Part shown: positions 35,866 to 47,099 of the stretch, piece by piece
Position numbering within the stretch: the stretch's first letter is position 1
How the letters are laid out: each line of letters begins with the position of its first letter
Origin: Sphagnum compactum
Taxonomy: Eukaryota; Bryophyta; Sphagnopsida; Sphagnales
DNA: 64,000 nucleotides
Assembly: GCA_965153455.1 (NCBI GenBank)
Contig: OZ234493.1
Coordinates: forward strand, 24,232,213-24,296,212
Direction: 5' to 3'
Made by a program: the position numbers and the translations under genes
The notes under the pieces: generated by a model
Seen by the model: the letters and a program-made list of their open reading frames with translations, nothing else
Database searches by the model: none
What the model was told of the DNA's origin: nothing

Positions 35866-37171
35866 GTGCATGTAAGTGTAAATAGTTGTTTTACATGTTA
35901 TGTAAAAATTGCGTAACTATAAATGATTCACATTTATATGCCAAAAAATTTACATTTACAATTTTTACATTTGCAAAATATGCATGTATATATTTCAATA
36001 TATATTTAAATGATGCCATGTAAGAAAAATTGTCATGTAAGTGTAAATCGCAATGCCCTTTATGAAGGTATTACATTTTCCATTATCCTTGGAGATTATG
36101 GTTTATAAAAAAATAAAAATATTGCCTTTCAAACTTTTCATTGGCAACTATTGGTTTCTAAAATAAGAACACAAAACCACAACACAAGCAAGATAACAAG
36201 GGGGAACTTACTATTGCTGTGCATGTATTATGGTTTTTTTTGTATACATGTCGAGTAAGTATAAGCATGTAAAGTTATTTCACCCTATGTAAAACAAGAT
36301 AAGTGTAAGTGTAATTTAAAAAATAAGAAGAAATACACTTATGTAGTTTTACACACCTTATAAAACAATGTGAACAAATTAATAAACATTTCACACAATA
36401 ACATATGAAATATACTTGACATGAAATGTAAAAAAACTTACATGTAAATTGACTATTTACACTTGCATAACATTGGAACTTACTTGAAACAAGTCATCAA
36501 CGAAGCTTGCAACAATGCTAAGAGTTGCAAAATGATCATGATGCCATCACTTAAACCTAAAAAAATTGTAAATGAAGAATCACAATGTGGGGGAACTCAA
36601 CTTGAACTCTAAACTTTGTTTTACAAGACAAAAATGAATGGAGTTGCAAGATGATCACAAGAAAAGGGAGCGCAACATGACAAAAAAGATATAATAAATA
36701 ATAAAAACATCATTTAAATACATGTCATTGTTGGACCTTTCAACAATTCAAAGCACTGTAAAATGACAACTTACACCACCAATTACATTTGGAAACAACC
36801 TTGGAAAATTCATAAGAACACAATGAAATAAGCTTTGTAAAAAATTGTTCCCCTATACCTAACCATTTCTTCTCTCCTATTTACTTCCCTCTTTTTTCCT
36901 CATGCGTACCATTTACCCCTTCCCCTTTTTTGCCTTTTCTTCCCTCTTTATTTGTTGAACCAACTCCAATTTCATAGTTATTATTTTGGATAAAATTAAA
37001 AATTAAATATTGCATAAGTTATTGTGTGTTGTGCTTATTTATTTGTTTACATTTTTTTATATGGTGTGTAAAATTATATATAAAATTTACACTTACATTT
37101 GAAGTGTATATATATTTTATATACATTTACATTTACCTACTTGACATGTATATCAATGCACAATATTAGTA
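35866..37171. mobile_element. Nested TIR elements with TGTGCATG ends, non-coding
   Basis: Outer left end at 35866 reads TAGTGTTGTGCATGTAAG and its inverse lies near 36445-36475 (reverse complement: AATGTTATGCAAGTGTAA). A second pair runs from about 36208 (TACTATTGCTGTGCATG, then TATACATGTCGAGTAAG) to about 37171 (reverse complement: TACTAATATTGTGCAT, then TATACATGTCAAGTAG). The word TTTACA and its complement recur throughout. TIRs containing TGTGCATG are reminiscent of hAT-type ends. There is no transposase. Boundaries are approximate and the nesting order is an inference. Confidence 0.45.
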
Positions 37172-37555
37172 TATATACACATAGTTCATGCCCTTGCCAT
37201 TAGCCTAGGTAAAAAATATAATCTTGGGGATGAAACACCATGCACCCAAGGTGCTTGAGTTTTTTCCTTTTGGGGGAGCATGGGGATATTGGATTATTAT
37301 TGTTCCCAAATGTCTTCATGAAGTTTTCATTATCTTCTCATCAAATTCCCAATGGGTTTTCAACATGTTCCCCCAAGCTCCCAGTATGTTCACCAACATG
37401 TTACCAATAGCTCCTCACCTCATCCCATATATTTTTCCTAAGTTCTATTTAGGTGATTTCTACAACCAACCCAATGGAGGAATTACGACATGTCTATTTT
37501 GGGACTATCCAAAACTTCATTTATTTGACTTGATTTGTGATGAGCCAATTAAATG

Positions 37556-38372
37556 TCACAACCCTACTTTGAAGGAATGTGAGGATGACACTCACACTCC
37601 CGAAATGGGGACTTGAGAGTCCTCCGGGACTCCCAAAAATTCAGAGTTCGATTGCAAGGGTCAAAACACCTCGCCTTGAGGTAATCTTTATACCGTTAGA
37701 AAGGTCTTGAAGTGTAGATGTCGAAAATGGCCTTGCATGAGCCATTCAAACATTTGCAGCACAAGTTATGGACAAAAGAAAGGCCGGGAGTCAAACTGAC
37801 AATTTGACTTCCGACCACTAAAAGTCGAGAATCGACCCTACCCCGGTGTCTGCAGGTGGAGTGCGACACACTGTTGGAAAGCTCTTGAGGAGAGCTACAA
37901 GTTGGCTTTGGAGCTCATCTCAATCGGAGGTTGAGCAAGGAGTCATGAACTCCCAAATTTTCGGGAGTCCAAACCGGGACAGTTTCGGGACTCCTCTTTG
38001 GGAGTCCCGGGAAAAAGAACAATTTGGATGTAGGTGCTGCGGAGTAACGTAGAGAATACTATATGGGGGAAGGTGGTGGCTTTCCCCCGAGTCTGGGCCG
38101 TGGTGAGTCATGTGAGTCCAGGGTCGTCCGTGGCTTGTCCTAGCACTGAAAGTGCTTCCGAATGTGAACTAACCAACTTGTTGGTTGATTTGACGCAAGT
38201 TCGAGTAACTAAGTAAAGTTTGTCCTTCGCCCTAGTCTAGTCCTGAAGCTTTAGCACTCCCCTCTACCCCTTTTAGTGCTGTAAGCTGGGAGTGTGCATC
38301 AAGTTCCAAACAATTCCGTTGTTTGACTTCTTGGGACTCAACTTGGGTCTAACAAGGAACTTGGGAGCGCGT
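37556..38372 (+). repeat. LTR-like dispersed repeat, copy 2
   Basis: Same family and orientation as 3010-3835. It begins near TGTCACAACCCT, a start resembling many plant LTRs, and its similarity to copy 1 ends at GGGAGCGCGTC. A TATA-like ATACTATATGGGGG lies before the GGTGGTGGCTT word. No internal retroelement genes lie on either side, so it may be a solo LTR. Confidence 0.6.
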
Positions 38373-39825
38373 CTTAAAGATGCCCATAGCAAAAATAAAA
38401 TTGAATTTTGGAGGTCCCCACAACTAATTAATATGAATCACAATAGACTTATCGTTAAAGTCATATCCAATCTAACCTTTTTTTGGTATCCTCTTTGTTT
38501 AGTCACCTTCTATTTGTTGTTAGCCACAAAGTCAAATTTTTTTGGGATTAAATAGCCCATAAAATTATTAAATTCTACTATGATTTTCATTTAATACAAT
38601 TATGTTGATAGCCATCCTTTGGTTGCATATCTCAAGATTTTATATTGAGAATCACATTCATGACCAATTTTTTTTAGTACTTATAAAAATATTTAAAATT
38701 TGATCTTGATTATGGCACCCAATGCAAATAAATTAAATAATTGAATGCTTAAAATGACTTGTTTTGAACTTCTAATGAACAATTCCATCCCTTATTTGGG
38801 TAACTTTATGAATAACTCTAATATACTAACATATAAAATGCAAGGAATGCATTATATATAATTCAACAATAGTCCATTACTAGACTCCTACTAGGTACCT
38901 ACAACAGCACAGACCTAGCTATGTGAACAGGATGTTTTATTTTCTTTCTAGATTTTTGGAAGTAGTAGTAGGCTAGGTGCATGTGATATTGTTCCAAACA
39001 TGTAAAACTAAATACTAGACAACTCTTGCTCATCATATTTGAACTTCCTTTTCTGAGAGCCATCTCAATCCTCCCTCCCAATATATGTGAATTTTTTTTG
39101 TTGGGGAGGTGAGAAGAGGATATATTATTTTTCTCATGTTTATGTGGTGTGTTTTTCACGTGTGTAAAGAAATGTGTGTACAAGATACGTGGTTACATCT
39201 CCACCCTTGTCTAACTAACTCACCTCACATGAGGTACCTAAGTCCCACCAAAAAAAAAAAAAGCCACAAATAAGTTTGAGCATCACTCATTGTACTTTCC
39301 TTTTTTGGTAGATATGCTTGAATCTTCTCCCCATGCTTTAGAATTATCATTTATTTTGTAGAAGCTATGGCATCAATTTTTATTTTTTAAATTTTTTTTT
39401 CAATATTGTGATGTTGCTCAAGTGGCAATCGTCCATAATAATATTAAGCCAATTTTTGTAGAAAAATCTTAAGCACCCTTTTATGTTGCAGGCAGTTGTG
39501 GCAATTTTTGGTCTTTTCTTTTTTTAAATATGTATTTTTGGCAAAAAAAATTTTAAAAAAATTCAGGGAAGTCTTAAAATGTGCGGGAAAATTTTAGAAA
39601 ATGAAAAGTTTTCTGCCTCTATGGAAGAACCTTTTTGTATAGAAGAAGGGTCTATCCTTAGGCCCTTGTGAGAGTTGAGATGCCTGTACACACATAGCCA
39701 ACAAATAGTGTGTAGGCTCTTGAAAATCACAGAAAGGTCTGAAGACACACCCATTGCCTGCAGGAAGAAACCTAATTTGTATTGCTTTGATGAACATGAA
39801 TAGATCTATCTATGAAGGAAAGGTA
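38373..39825. other. AT-rich intergenic DNA
   Basis: No gene was found. AGACTTATCGTTAAAGTCATATCC near 38447 resembles the terminal repeat of the TIR family seen at 41.4-47 kb, without a matching partner nearby. Confidence 0.35.
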
Positions 39826-40145
39826 GTTTGTTGGCCTTATTGGCCTACCAAGGCCCTTAAGGATATTGTGTTTAGATTCATTATAGAGTATAGTAGCTTA
39901 AGGGATTTTGGCCCCTAGGTAATAATAATAGGTCTATTTTTACATGAGGATTTTTGAACGATGATATTTTGGCTTGTGTTGAAACTTGAGATTAGTTATT
40001 ATAGAGTGATAATATGTTGAAGGATTTTGGTTTCTTTTAGATTTTTGCATGGTGAAATATATTTGAGTTTCCATAATTCTTCTTTTGCCTTCAGACACGT
40101 TTTAATGTAAATGGCAAGGCCACAGTGTGACACACCACCCCTTGT
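39826..40145 (+). repeat. Dispersed promoter-proximal repeat, copy B
   Basis: Full-length-looking copy, starting TTTGTTGGCCTTAT..GGCCTACCAAGG and ending GGCAAGGCCACAGTGTGACACACC. It shares its left part (GATATTGTGTTTAGATTCATTATAGAG, AGTAGCTTAAGGGATTTT) with copy C. No gene start was recognised downstream of this copy. Confidence 0.75.
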
Positions 40146-41455
40146 TTGTTTTGTTTGTTTGTCACATTGAGATCTCCCAAACCATGGCATCTCTTGTCGG
40201 GCCCTTGGTACCATAGGAAAAGCTCTTGATGAGTAAGTAAGGGGTCCACTGAGTTGGTTTCATAAAGTTTTGACATGTATTGGAGAAGTTATTGAATAAT
40301 GAAAAAAAAAAATCATTTAAATCAAAACTAAAAATTAATGGGGATTTGGGTTATGCTCAACCTCACATCAAGGTACCAATTAGGTGAAAAAATCAGGAAC
40401 CTTTCAACATTTGGAAGAAAGACACTATGATACTTAGACACATGATCTTTCATGAAATGAAAGACCCTATGCTAGATTTCACTCCTAAAACCTCCTAAAA
40501 TTTATACTAAATTTTTATCACAATTATTTTTTTTAAAAACTTTTTCCTACGTGTTGGGTACCATGGAAAAACAAAACAAAAACAAAAGGAAAGACTTTAC
40601 ATCTGGCAACACCTTGGAGTGGCAATAAGGGTCCTTTGATTTGTCTAGGGTGGGCATACTCAACCCTAATTCCTGCAAATGTGAGTAAACACGCCCCTAA
40701 GGGGCCTGTGAAATTTTCATTGCAATTCTAGGTGAAATTTACTTTTGGTGAAATTACCGTAGTGAGCTTGAATTTACATTTCACAATTTCAAAAGCCATG
40801 TTTCATCAATAATGGGAGATGGTCTGCAAGATTCAACAGCTGTGATTAACTAGATTCAAAATGAAAACTACTTACATTTTTGCCGACATTGCACTTATAT
40901 GACCTGAAACATGAAACCCTAATTTCTTTCTTTCTACAAAAATTGTCCGATCACACAGTCAAGATGTGTTCAAATTGGAAAACAAAATGTGTGCGATTTA
41001 TGGAGGGGTTTGACACCCCCAATTTGTCTTGATCTAGTTTTGAAAACACTTTAGTTTTACACTGAAATACCACATAGTATGCATGCTTTTAGGTTTGGTG
41101 GTAATTATACAAGTCCAAAATGCTGAAAGTTAAATGCCCATTGGTGTCAGAATTTTGGGAACTCAAAACACTTGTCTAGGTTATGTTTAAGGTCTATTAT
41201 TTCTCTGTTTTTGTCAGATAGGTGATTTATCAATCATTTATTTATCTATGCTTAGCAACAACTTTAATGCTTACTATGAATCACCTCTAAGTTATCAAAT
41301 AAAGTGGAGTCCTTGTTCCTTCCAACCAAGAATTGTGATGAGGAAAGGAAATTGTGCAATACTTTTTTTTTTTTTAATAATGAGATCTTTTCATCAAGAC
41401 ATTTTAAGTGCAATGATGTGTCATCGTTATCAAATATTTTTATTTCAACATAATA
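40146..41455. other. AT-rich intergenic DNA
   Basis: No gene, tRNA or structured repeat could be supported in this stretch. Confidence 0.4.
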
Positions 41456-41839
41456 GAGTAATCCGTAAAGTCACCATGTCTTCACCTGCACTTTCACCCC
41501 CCTATCCCCTCTTTCAGTGGTATCTGCAAAGTAAGGAAATTTTATTACATCTCAGTATGAAATGTTAAAACTCAGCATTTAATGCACAAGGTTCAAGCCT
41601 AATTATAGTAGTTATACAGGTAGAACCGTGAAAAATATATGTAGCAGCAGCATCGGAGGCGCTCAGGAGAAAGGACAGACAGGGTGAAACTTAGTTTACC
41701 ACGAAAATTGGTGGAAAATTTAGTTTGGGTCCTAGTTCTTTAGTTTTGTAAAACCTTCATGCCCAGTTATGTGTTTGATGGCCTATTCCCCGAAACTGGC
41801 TGTTCTCGCCCTGTAATCATGTGACTTTACGGATAACTC
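41456..41839 (-). mobile_element. MITE-like TIR element, copy 1 (384 bp)
   Basis: Left terminus GAGTAATCCGTAAAGTCAC and right terminus (as reverse complement) GAGTTATCCGTAAAGTCAC match at 18 of 19 bases. The interior shows no coding sequence. Flanks TAATA and TGATA could be a 5-bp target duplication with one mismatch. The interior matches copy 2 in reverse orientation. Confidence 0.75.
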
Positions 41840-42499
41840 TGATAGGAAGCCATAAATTTTTTCAAAAATTATCATTTTTACTCCCAAACTCAAATTTTGA
41901 AAAATTATTATTCAGCACTCAGACCATATAAGACACTATGGGTAGTGGTGTTGTGTTGGGTAACAAATAGTGATTCAGATACCATAAACAAAATTCTTAT
42001 TAGTCCTCTCAAGCTCACCAATAACATGTCCATGTCCACTTCTCTGACTAGTGCAACAGATGGACTTCAACTTGAACTTCTGTTTCTTAATGTAATCATC
42101 TTAAGAGAGCAAAAGAACACATTTGTTTGAACTCAAAGCTTAGCTCCTTTGTCTCTGGATCAAAGTATCATCAATCAACTCTAGCAAAACATCTTGAATA
42201 AAAGGTATCACAGGTTTTGGGGACAAAGATATGCAGTGGACCCATGACATTCATGTTATTATCACTGTACTCAGGAAAATGTTTAACTGCCAACAATCAG
42301 AATTTGGGATTTAGGTGCGATCTAGGAGTTACAAGTTACGACACTAGAAAAGGCAGAGCCCAAACTGATTGAGCATCAAACACAGGAAGGAGGATGAAGG
42401 AAATTTAGTCCTTAAGAACAAGAGCTATATTGTATGCAATCTGCACAACATGCATGAGATACATACTTTCCTTTGAATCTCGGGTTGCAAGAAATATGT

Positions 42500-43060
42500 C
42501 CTCAAGAAGAATTCCAGAAATTGGTTCAACAAATGATCTGGTGCATTAGAAATGCACTCTCAACCATTGCATCAATGCCCAAAGCAGAGTGTACAAGATC
42601 ATGTTGTGAATCTTCTTCTTTGGTTGGAAGAAGACCCCCTCCTCATTCAGAAGAACCAGGAACTGGTTCACCAAATGATCTTGTGCACCAAAAAATGCCA
42701 TCTCAACTAATGCATCGATTGCAGAAGCAGAATGTATAAGATCATTTTATGAATTTACTTCTTTGGTAAACACTACCTTCTCATTCAGAAGAACCAGAAA
42801 ATGGGTCAGCAAGATCAAATGTGAATCTTCTTTTTTTGGTTGGAAGAAGCTAAGGACCTCCTCCTCATTCAGAAGAACTAGAAACTGGTTCAGCAAATGA
42901 TCTTGTGAAGTGAAAATGCACTCTCAACCACTGCAGCAAAGGCAATAGCAGAATGTACAAGATCATGTTGTCAATGTTCTGCTTTGGTTTGAAGAAAGAC
43001 CTCCTCCGCATTCAGAAGAACCAGAAACTGGTTCAGCAAATGATCTTGTGAAGTGAAAGC
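42500..43060. repeat. ~140-bp tandem array, 5 partial units
   Basis: CATTCAGAAGAACCAGAAA.TGGTTCA-type words recur at about 42502 (diverged), 42643, 42782, 42866 and 43009, each followed by GCAAATGATCTTGTG or a variant. Other shared words are GCAGAATGTACAAGATCAT and CTTTGGTTGGAAGAA. Spacings are about 141, 139, 84 and 143 bp, so one unit is shortened. The array lies between two inverted TIR element copies. Confidence 0.8.
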
Positions 43061-44137
43061 ATGAACTCACAGTTTTGACAATAACAACACTTGGTGAACA
43101 TTCCTCCAAATGCAGGACCAAAATAAAAACTACATAGTTCTGTAGTCTCTCCCTTACAGGGCAGAGCCAACAAACTATGCAAAATTGTGCTTCCTGTAAG
43201 TCATTTTGATCCACAATTTTGTACTCTTTGAGTTGTTGCAAGGCAGGATTTCAACTGGGTCACAGTTATGAGCATTCAAAGCTCCAAGGTCTTTTTTCAA
43301 GTATGCATCATAACTTGCAGAATTCCTTGGCAAATTGCAACACCCATGCTATGTGTGGTATGACATACCTGATACCAAGCAACAAACTTCCAAATTTCCA
43401 TTTAGGCCCTCCAGAAGATCACAGCCCGATTCTTAGAGTTCAGACCTCTTGCGATTCCAATCCAAGGCCCCAATATGGCATTTGAGATTGTTATTGGTGA
43501 TTAAGAAGGAATAGAAGCCTGGCCATTATCCTCACCTATTCCAAATTGTGTCCCATTTTCACAAGTGTGATGTTTTGGAGAGATTATTTGGACAATTTCA
43601 ACTCAATGTCATTTGCAATGGGACTGTGCACAAATGGGTGGATAAATTTGTCACAGAACCAAAGTCCTTATTTACTTAAAATCCTGGTCAAATTTTAGAG
43701 ATTTTAACTAGTTTACATTAATTTGCATTGATTTCTTCCATGTTTTTTCCATGTCATTGAACAATTCTTTGCTTTTGCAATAAGAGTTGGTAGAGACTAA
43801 GAAAAGGTTAATACCTTATTTGGTGTGCATGGAAATTGACAAAACATGTACCTTGGAGTGTTCCATAATCAAGCCGGTGGAAGTAGTACCATTTATTCAA
43901 TAAAACTTGATTTTGCTTGAAACTTTGAGCATGGAGTTGGATCCGTCCACAACATCTAAGCTCAGGTACTTTTTGTATGCAAGTAGATGGCATCCTTCCC
44001 TTTGAGAAGGTGGAGATTATGTGCTTGAGCAAGTTGCCTTTGTTTCCCCCTAAACTATCAAGGCTTTGGAATTTTAGGGTTGTGGCCAAATCATGAATTC
44101 TTGTCAAACCCTAATGTTCAAGTATATTGACCTATTA
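43061..44137. other. Intergenic DNA between tandem array and TIR copy 2
   Basis: No gene recognised; frames of 88-99 aa have no family features. Confidence 0.35.
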
Positions 44138-44531
44138 GACTTATTCGTAAAGTCAGGCGATTGGGGAGCGAGAATGGCCAGTTTCAGCATAATAGGGCAT
44201 CAAATGCATAACATGGAATGAAAACTTTACAAAAGCAAATAATTGGACCCAAACTAGTTTTTTCCACCAATTTTGGTGGTAAACTGAGTTTCATCCTGTC
44301 TTTCCTTTTTCCTGAGCACCTTCACTACTGCTACATATATTTTCACTACTCCTACTTGTACAACTACTATAATTATTCTCAAACCTTGTGCATTAAATGC
44401 TGAGTTTTAGCGTTTCATACCCAGATTTAATAAAATTTCCAAACTTTGCAAATACCACTGAAAGAGGTGATAGGGGGCGAAAGTAGAGGAAATAGGGGGT
44501 GAAACAGAGAGTGACTTTACACAGATAACTC
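44138..44531 (+). mobile_element. MITE-like TIR element, copy 2 (394 bp)
   Basis: Left terminus GACTTATTCGTAAAGTCA and right terminus GTGACTTTACACAGATAACTC are diverged versions of the copy 1 ends. The interior matches the reverse complement of copy 1: CCTGTCTTTCCTTTTTCCTG, CTACTGCTACATATATTTTC, ACCTTGTGCATTAAATGCTG, TTTAATAAAATTTCC. Confidence 0.72.
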
Positions 44532-46740
44532 GGTTGCATGATTTTTATAGTCTTCATGGGTTAGGCTTGAATTGCACGCTTAATGTTTGAGGGGGGTAAT
44601 TCATTGAAATTTGCTTACAGTCATGAAACCAACAGTGTTTTATTACCTATAAGTCACATGTGGGCTCAATGTGGGCCATAAAAAGAAACCCTTATGTACT
44701 AACTAAAAAAATGTTCAAAGTTTAACTTTTATTTAGCAGTTGCTTTGGTAAAATATATCTTCTGTAGTGAATCAATTTTTTAACAAGCTAATAATGTCAA
44801 TAAATATTTTTGTAGATCTTGATTGTATGGTAGGCTTGGTTAATAGAAAGAAATCATATAGCGTGCATCATCAAACTAGAACGTAAGTTTCATGAGTTTC
44901 CCAAATAATTGCAAATCCACCATTGTGTTCAGCTGGTTGGTTAGAATTATCATCATCCATGTAAAACATTTTTCAGTGCCAAGGAATTCCATTTTAATCA
45001 ACTTTTTAAGCTTGGTATTAATGGTATTTTAGTGAATTTTTTCTTTAAAATCAGGGAAATTTTAGAATATTCTCATTTTACATTTTGGTCACAAGAATGC
45101 AAAAATTTGTAACAAAAAAACACTCATTGTGGAATATAGTCTCACAACATCATTATAGCATTCATCCACCTTACTTCCCATTACACTTGTTGGAATCAAG
45201 AAGAGTTTTTGCTTGAATGATCATGACAAATGCTTGTTTGAATTTAGTAATTGAAATGGTTATTATTATGATTATTTGAAGCTATGGATTCCAAGATTTT
45301 TTTTCTTCGCCAAAAATAAACAATATATCTCCGATCAATATTGTGCAATAAGTTTGTTCAAATGAATGAATGTTTGTTGAGCTCCAAGAAGTTCAAACTT
45401 ATTGTTCAATATTGTTCAAACTTCTTGGAGCTCAACAAACATTCATTAATGAGAACTTTTCCACATTATTTCCCCTTCCTTACTCCAATTGATATATAGT
45501 GAATTGAAGCCAATTTGACAAAGTGCTTCAAAACGAGTTATCGATTTCATTTGAAGAAGATAATAGACTTCAACTTTCTAGAATCCCCAATGTTGTCTTG
45601 GGCCGCCAATCAAACCATCTCATGAAAAATGATGAAAGTGCTCAAGCAGGTAGCTAACTCCCATAATTATTTGCCCACACTATAGAATGGTCCCACTTGA
45701 ATGTTTCCTATGCAAGTGCTTCAAACTTATGCTTGTGTTGCAAGTTTGAATTACAATTCAACCCTTTCAAATATTAGGTATCTAGTGTAGTTAACCTTTG
45801 AAATATTCATAGTGCAATTATTTTTTTGCACAATTATTTTCCTAAGTGCAACATTCATAACAAGAGGAATTCAATGTTGGTGAAGGAAGCATGCAAAGTA
45901 TCTCTCTTCACTTTGTTAAGCCCATCAATTCAACTCTTTCTCTTGTACAAATCTAAGTTTTGTTGCATAGCACACATAGTACATAGTGAATACATCAACA
46001 AGGAGGCATTACTTTAATATTAATATTGTTTATCCCACATTAAACAACATTTTCCCATCCCCAAACCCCCAGAAATGGTATATATGTTAATGATTAGGGT
46101 GTTGACAATTATTGCACTTGTATGAGGCATATAATAATTTAGGACATTCTTGAAGCTCACACCTCTCACATTATACAACCCAAAACCCCTAGAAATCTCT
46201 ACCCAAAATTCTCTTTAACTATGACCATTGTCTTCACAATTGTCACATGTATTTGGCATATCAGGATAGGGATTGCATGTCATCTCCGAACTAAAACCTT
46301 TAAAGATTGATTGCCCATGAGTTTATTGGATATTCATACAACCATTGTCAGATGCTAGCATTTGAACGAATATAAAAATGACTTAGAAATGTAGCAATCC
46401 AACCCAACATTTCTTTTTGTAATTTTATTGGAGTAAATTTCCTCCATCATTCAGACATAATATAAGTTCTAATAATTATTCCGATCACATTTGCATAGTA
46501 CAATTTGTGATTATCATTGTGAAAGTGCACACCACATCTATGCAAGGATAAATGTCTTGGGTTGGTGCAGGCTTGGACTAAATTGGACATGATGAAGGTG
46601 TAAGGGTTCAGCCAGACAGATTCGTTTGATGTCTACAAGATCTGAGTCCAATTTGAAATTACCAAAGCTTGTAAAACTAAAAGCTTTTACAACTAATAAA
46701 CTCAAACAAAGAAAATTAATCCTCCACCCCAAGTGGTTTC
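44532..46740. other. AT-rich intergenic DNA with one strong hairpin
   Basis: No gene supported. The hairpin at 45365-45447 is listed separately. Confidence 0.4.
45365..45447. repeat. Perfect 29-bp inverted repeat (hairpin)
   Basis: Left arm 45365-45393 (AATGAATGTTTGTTGAGC... to AAGAAGTT) is an exact reverse complement of the right arm 45419-45447. The loop is 25 nt and contains TTGTTCAA words. It is not linked to any gene. Confidence 0.85.
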
Positions 46741-46990
46741 CTGAGTTTCACCCTGTCTTTCTTTTTTCCTGAGCACCTCCACTGCTGCTACATAGATTTT
46801 CACTGCTCTTACCTGTACAACTACTATTATTATTCCGCTCGAACCTTGTGCATTAAATGCTGAGTGAGCTTCGTACTGAGTTTCAGCATTTCATACTGAG
46901 ATTTAATAAAATTTCCTTGATACCACTCAATTGGTGAGGGGTTAGGGGTTGAAAGGAGGCCCAAAGACAGGGTGACTTTATCGTTAATCC
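46741..46990 (+). mobile_element. MITE-like TIR element, copy 3, left-truncated
   Basis: Carries the same interior words as copy 2 (CTGAGTTTCACCCTGTCTTTC, ACCTTGTGCATTAAATGCTGAG, TTTAATAAAATTTCC) and ends in GTGACTTTATCGTTAATCC, a diverged TIR. The left ~140 bp and left TIR are missing. Confidence 0.65.
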
Positions 46991-47099
46991 ACTTACAAAT
47001 AACTGACCAATGTACCTCTCTCTATTTTGATGCATAAGTGAGTACATGTTAACCTTTAATTTATTTTATTTTTCTTGACATTCTTTTCTCAACCCTTCA

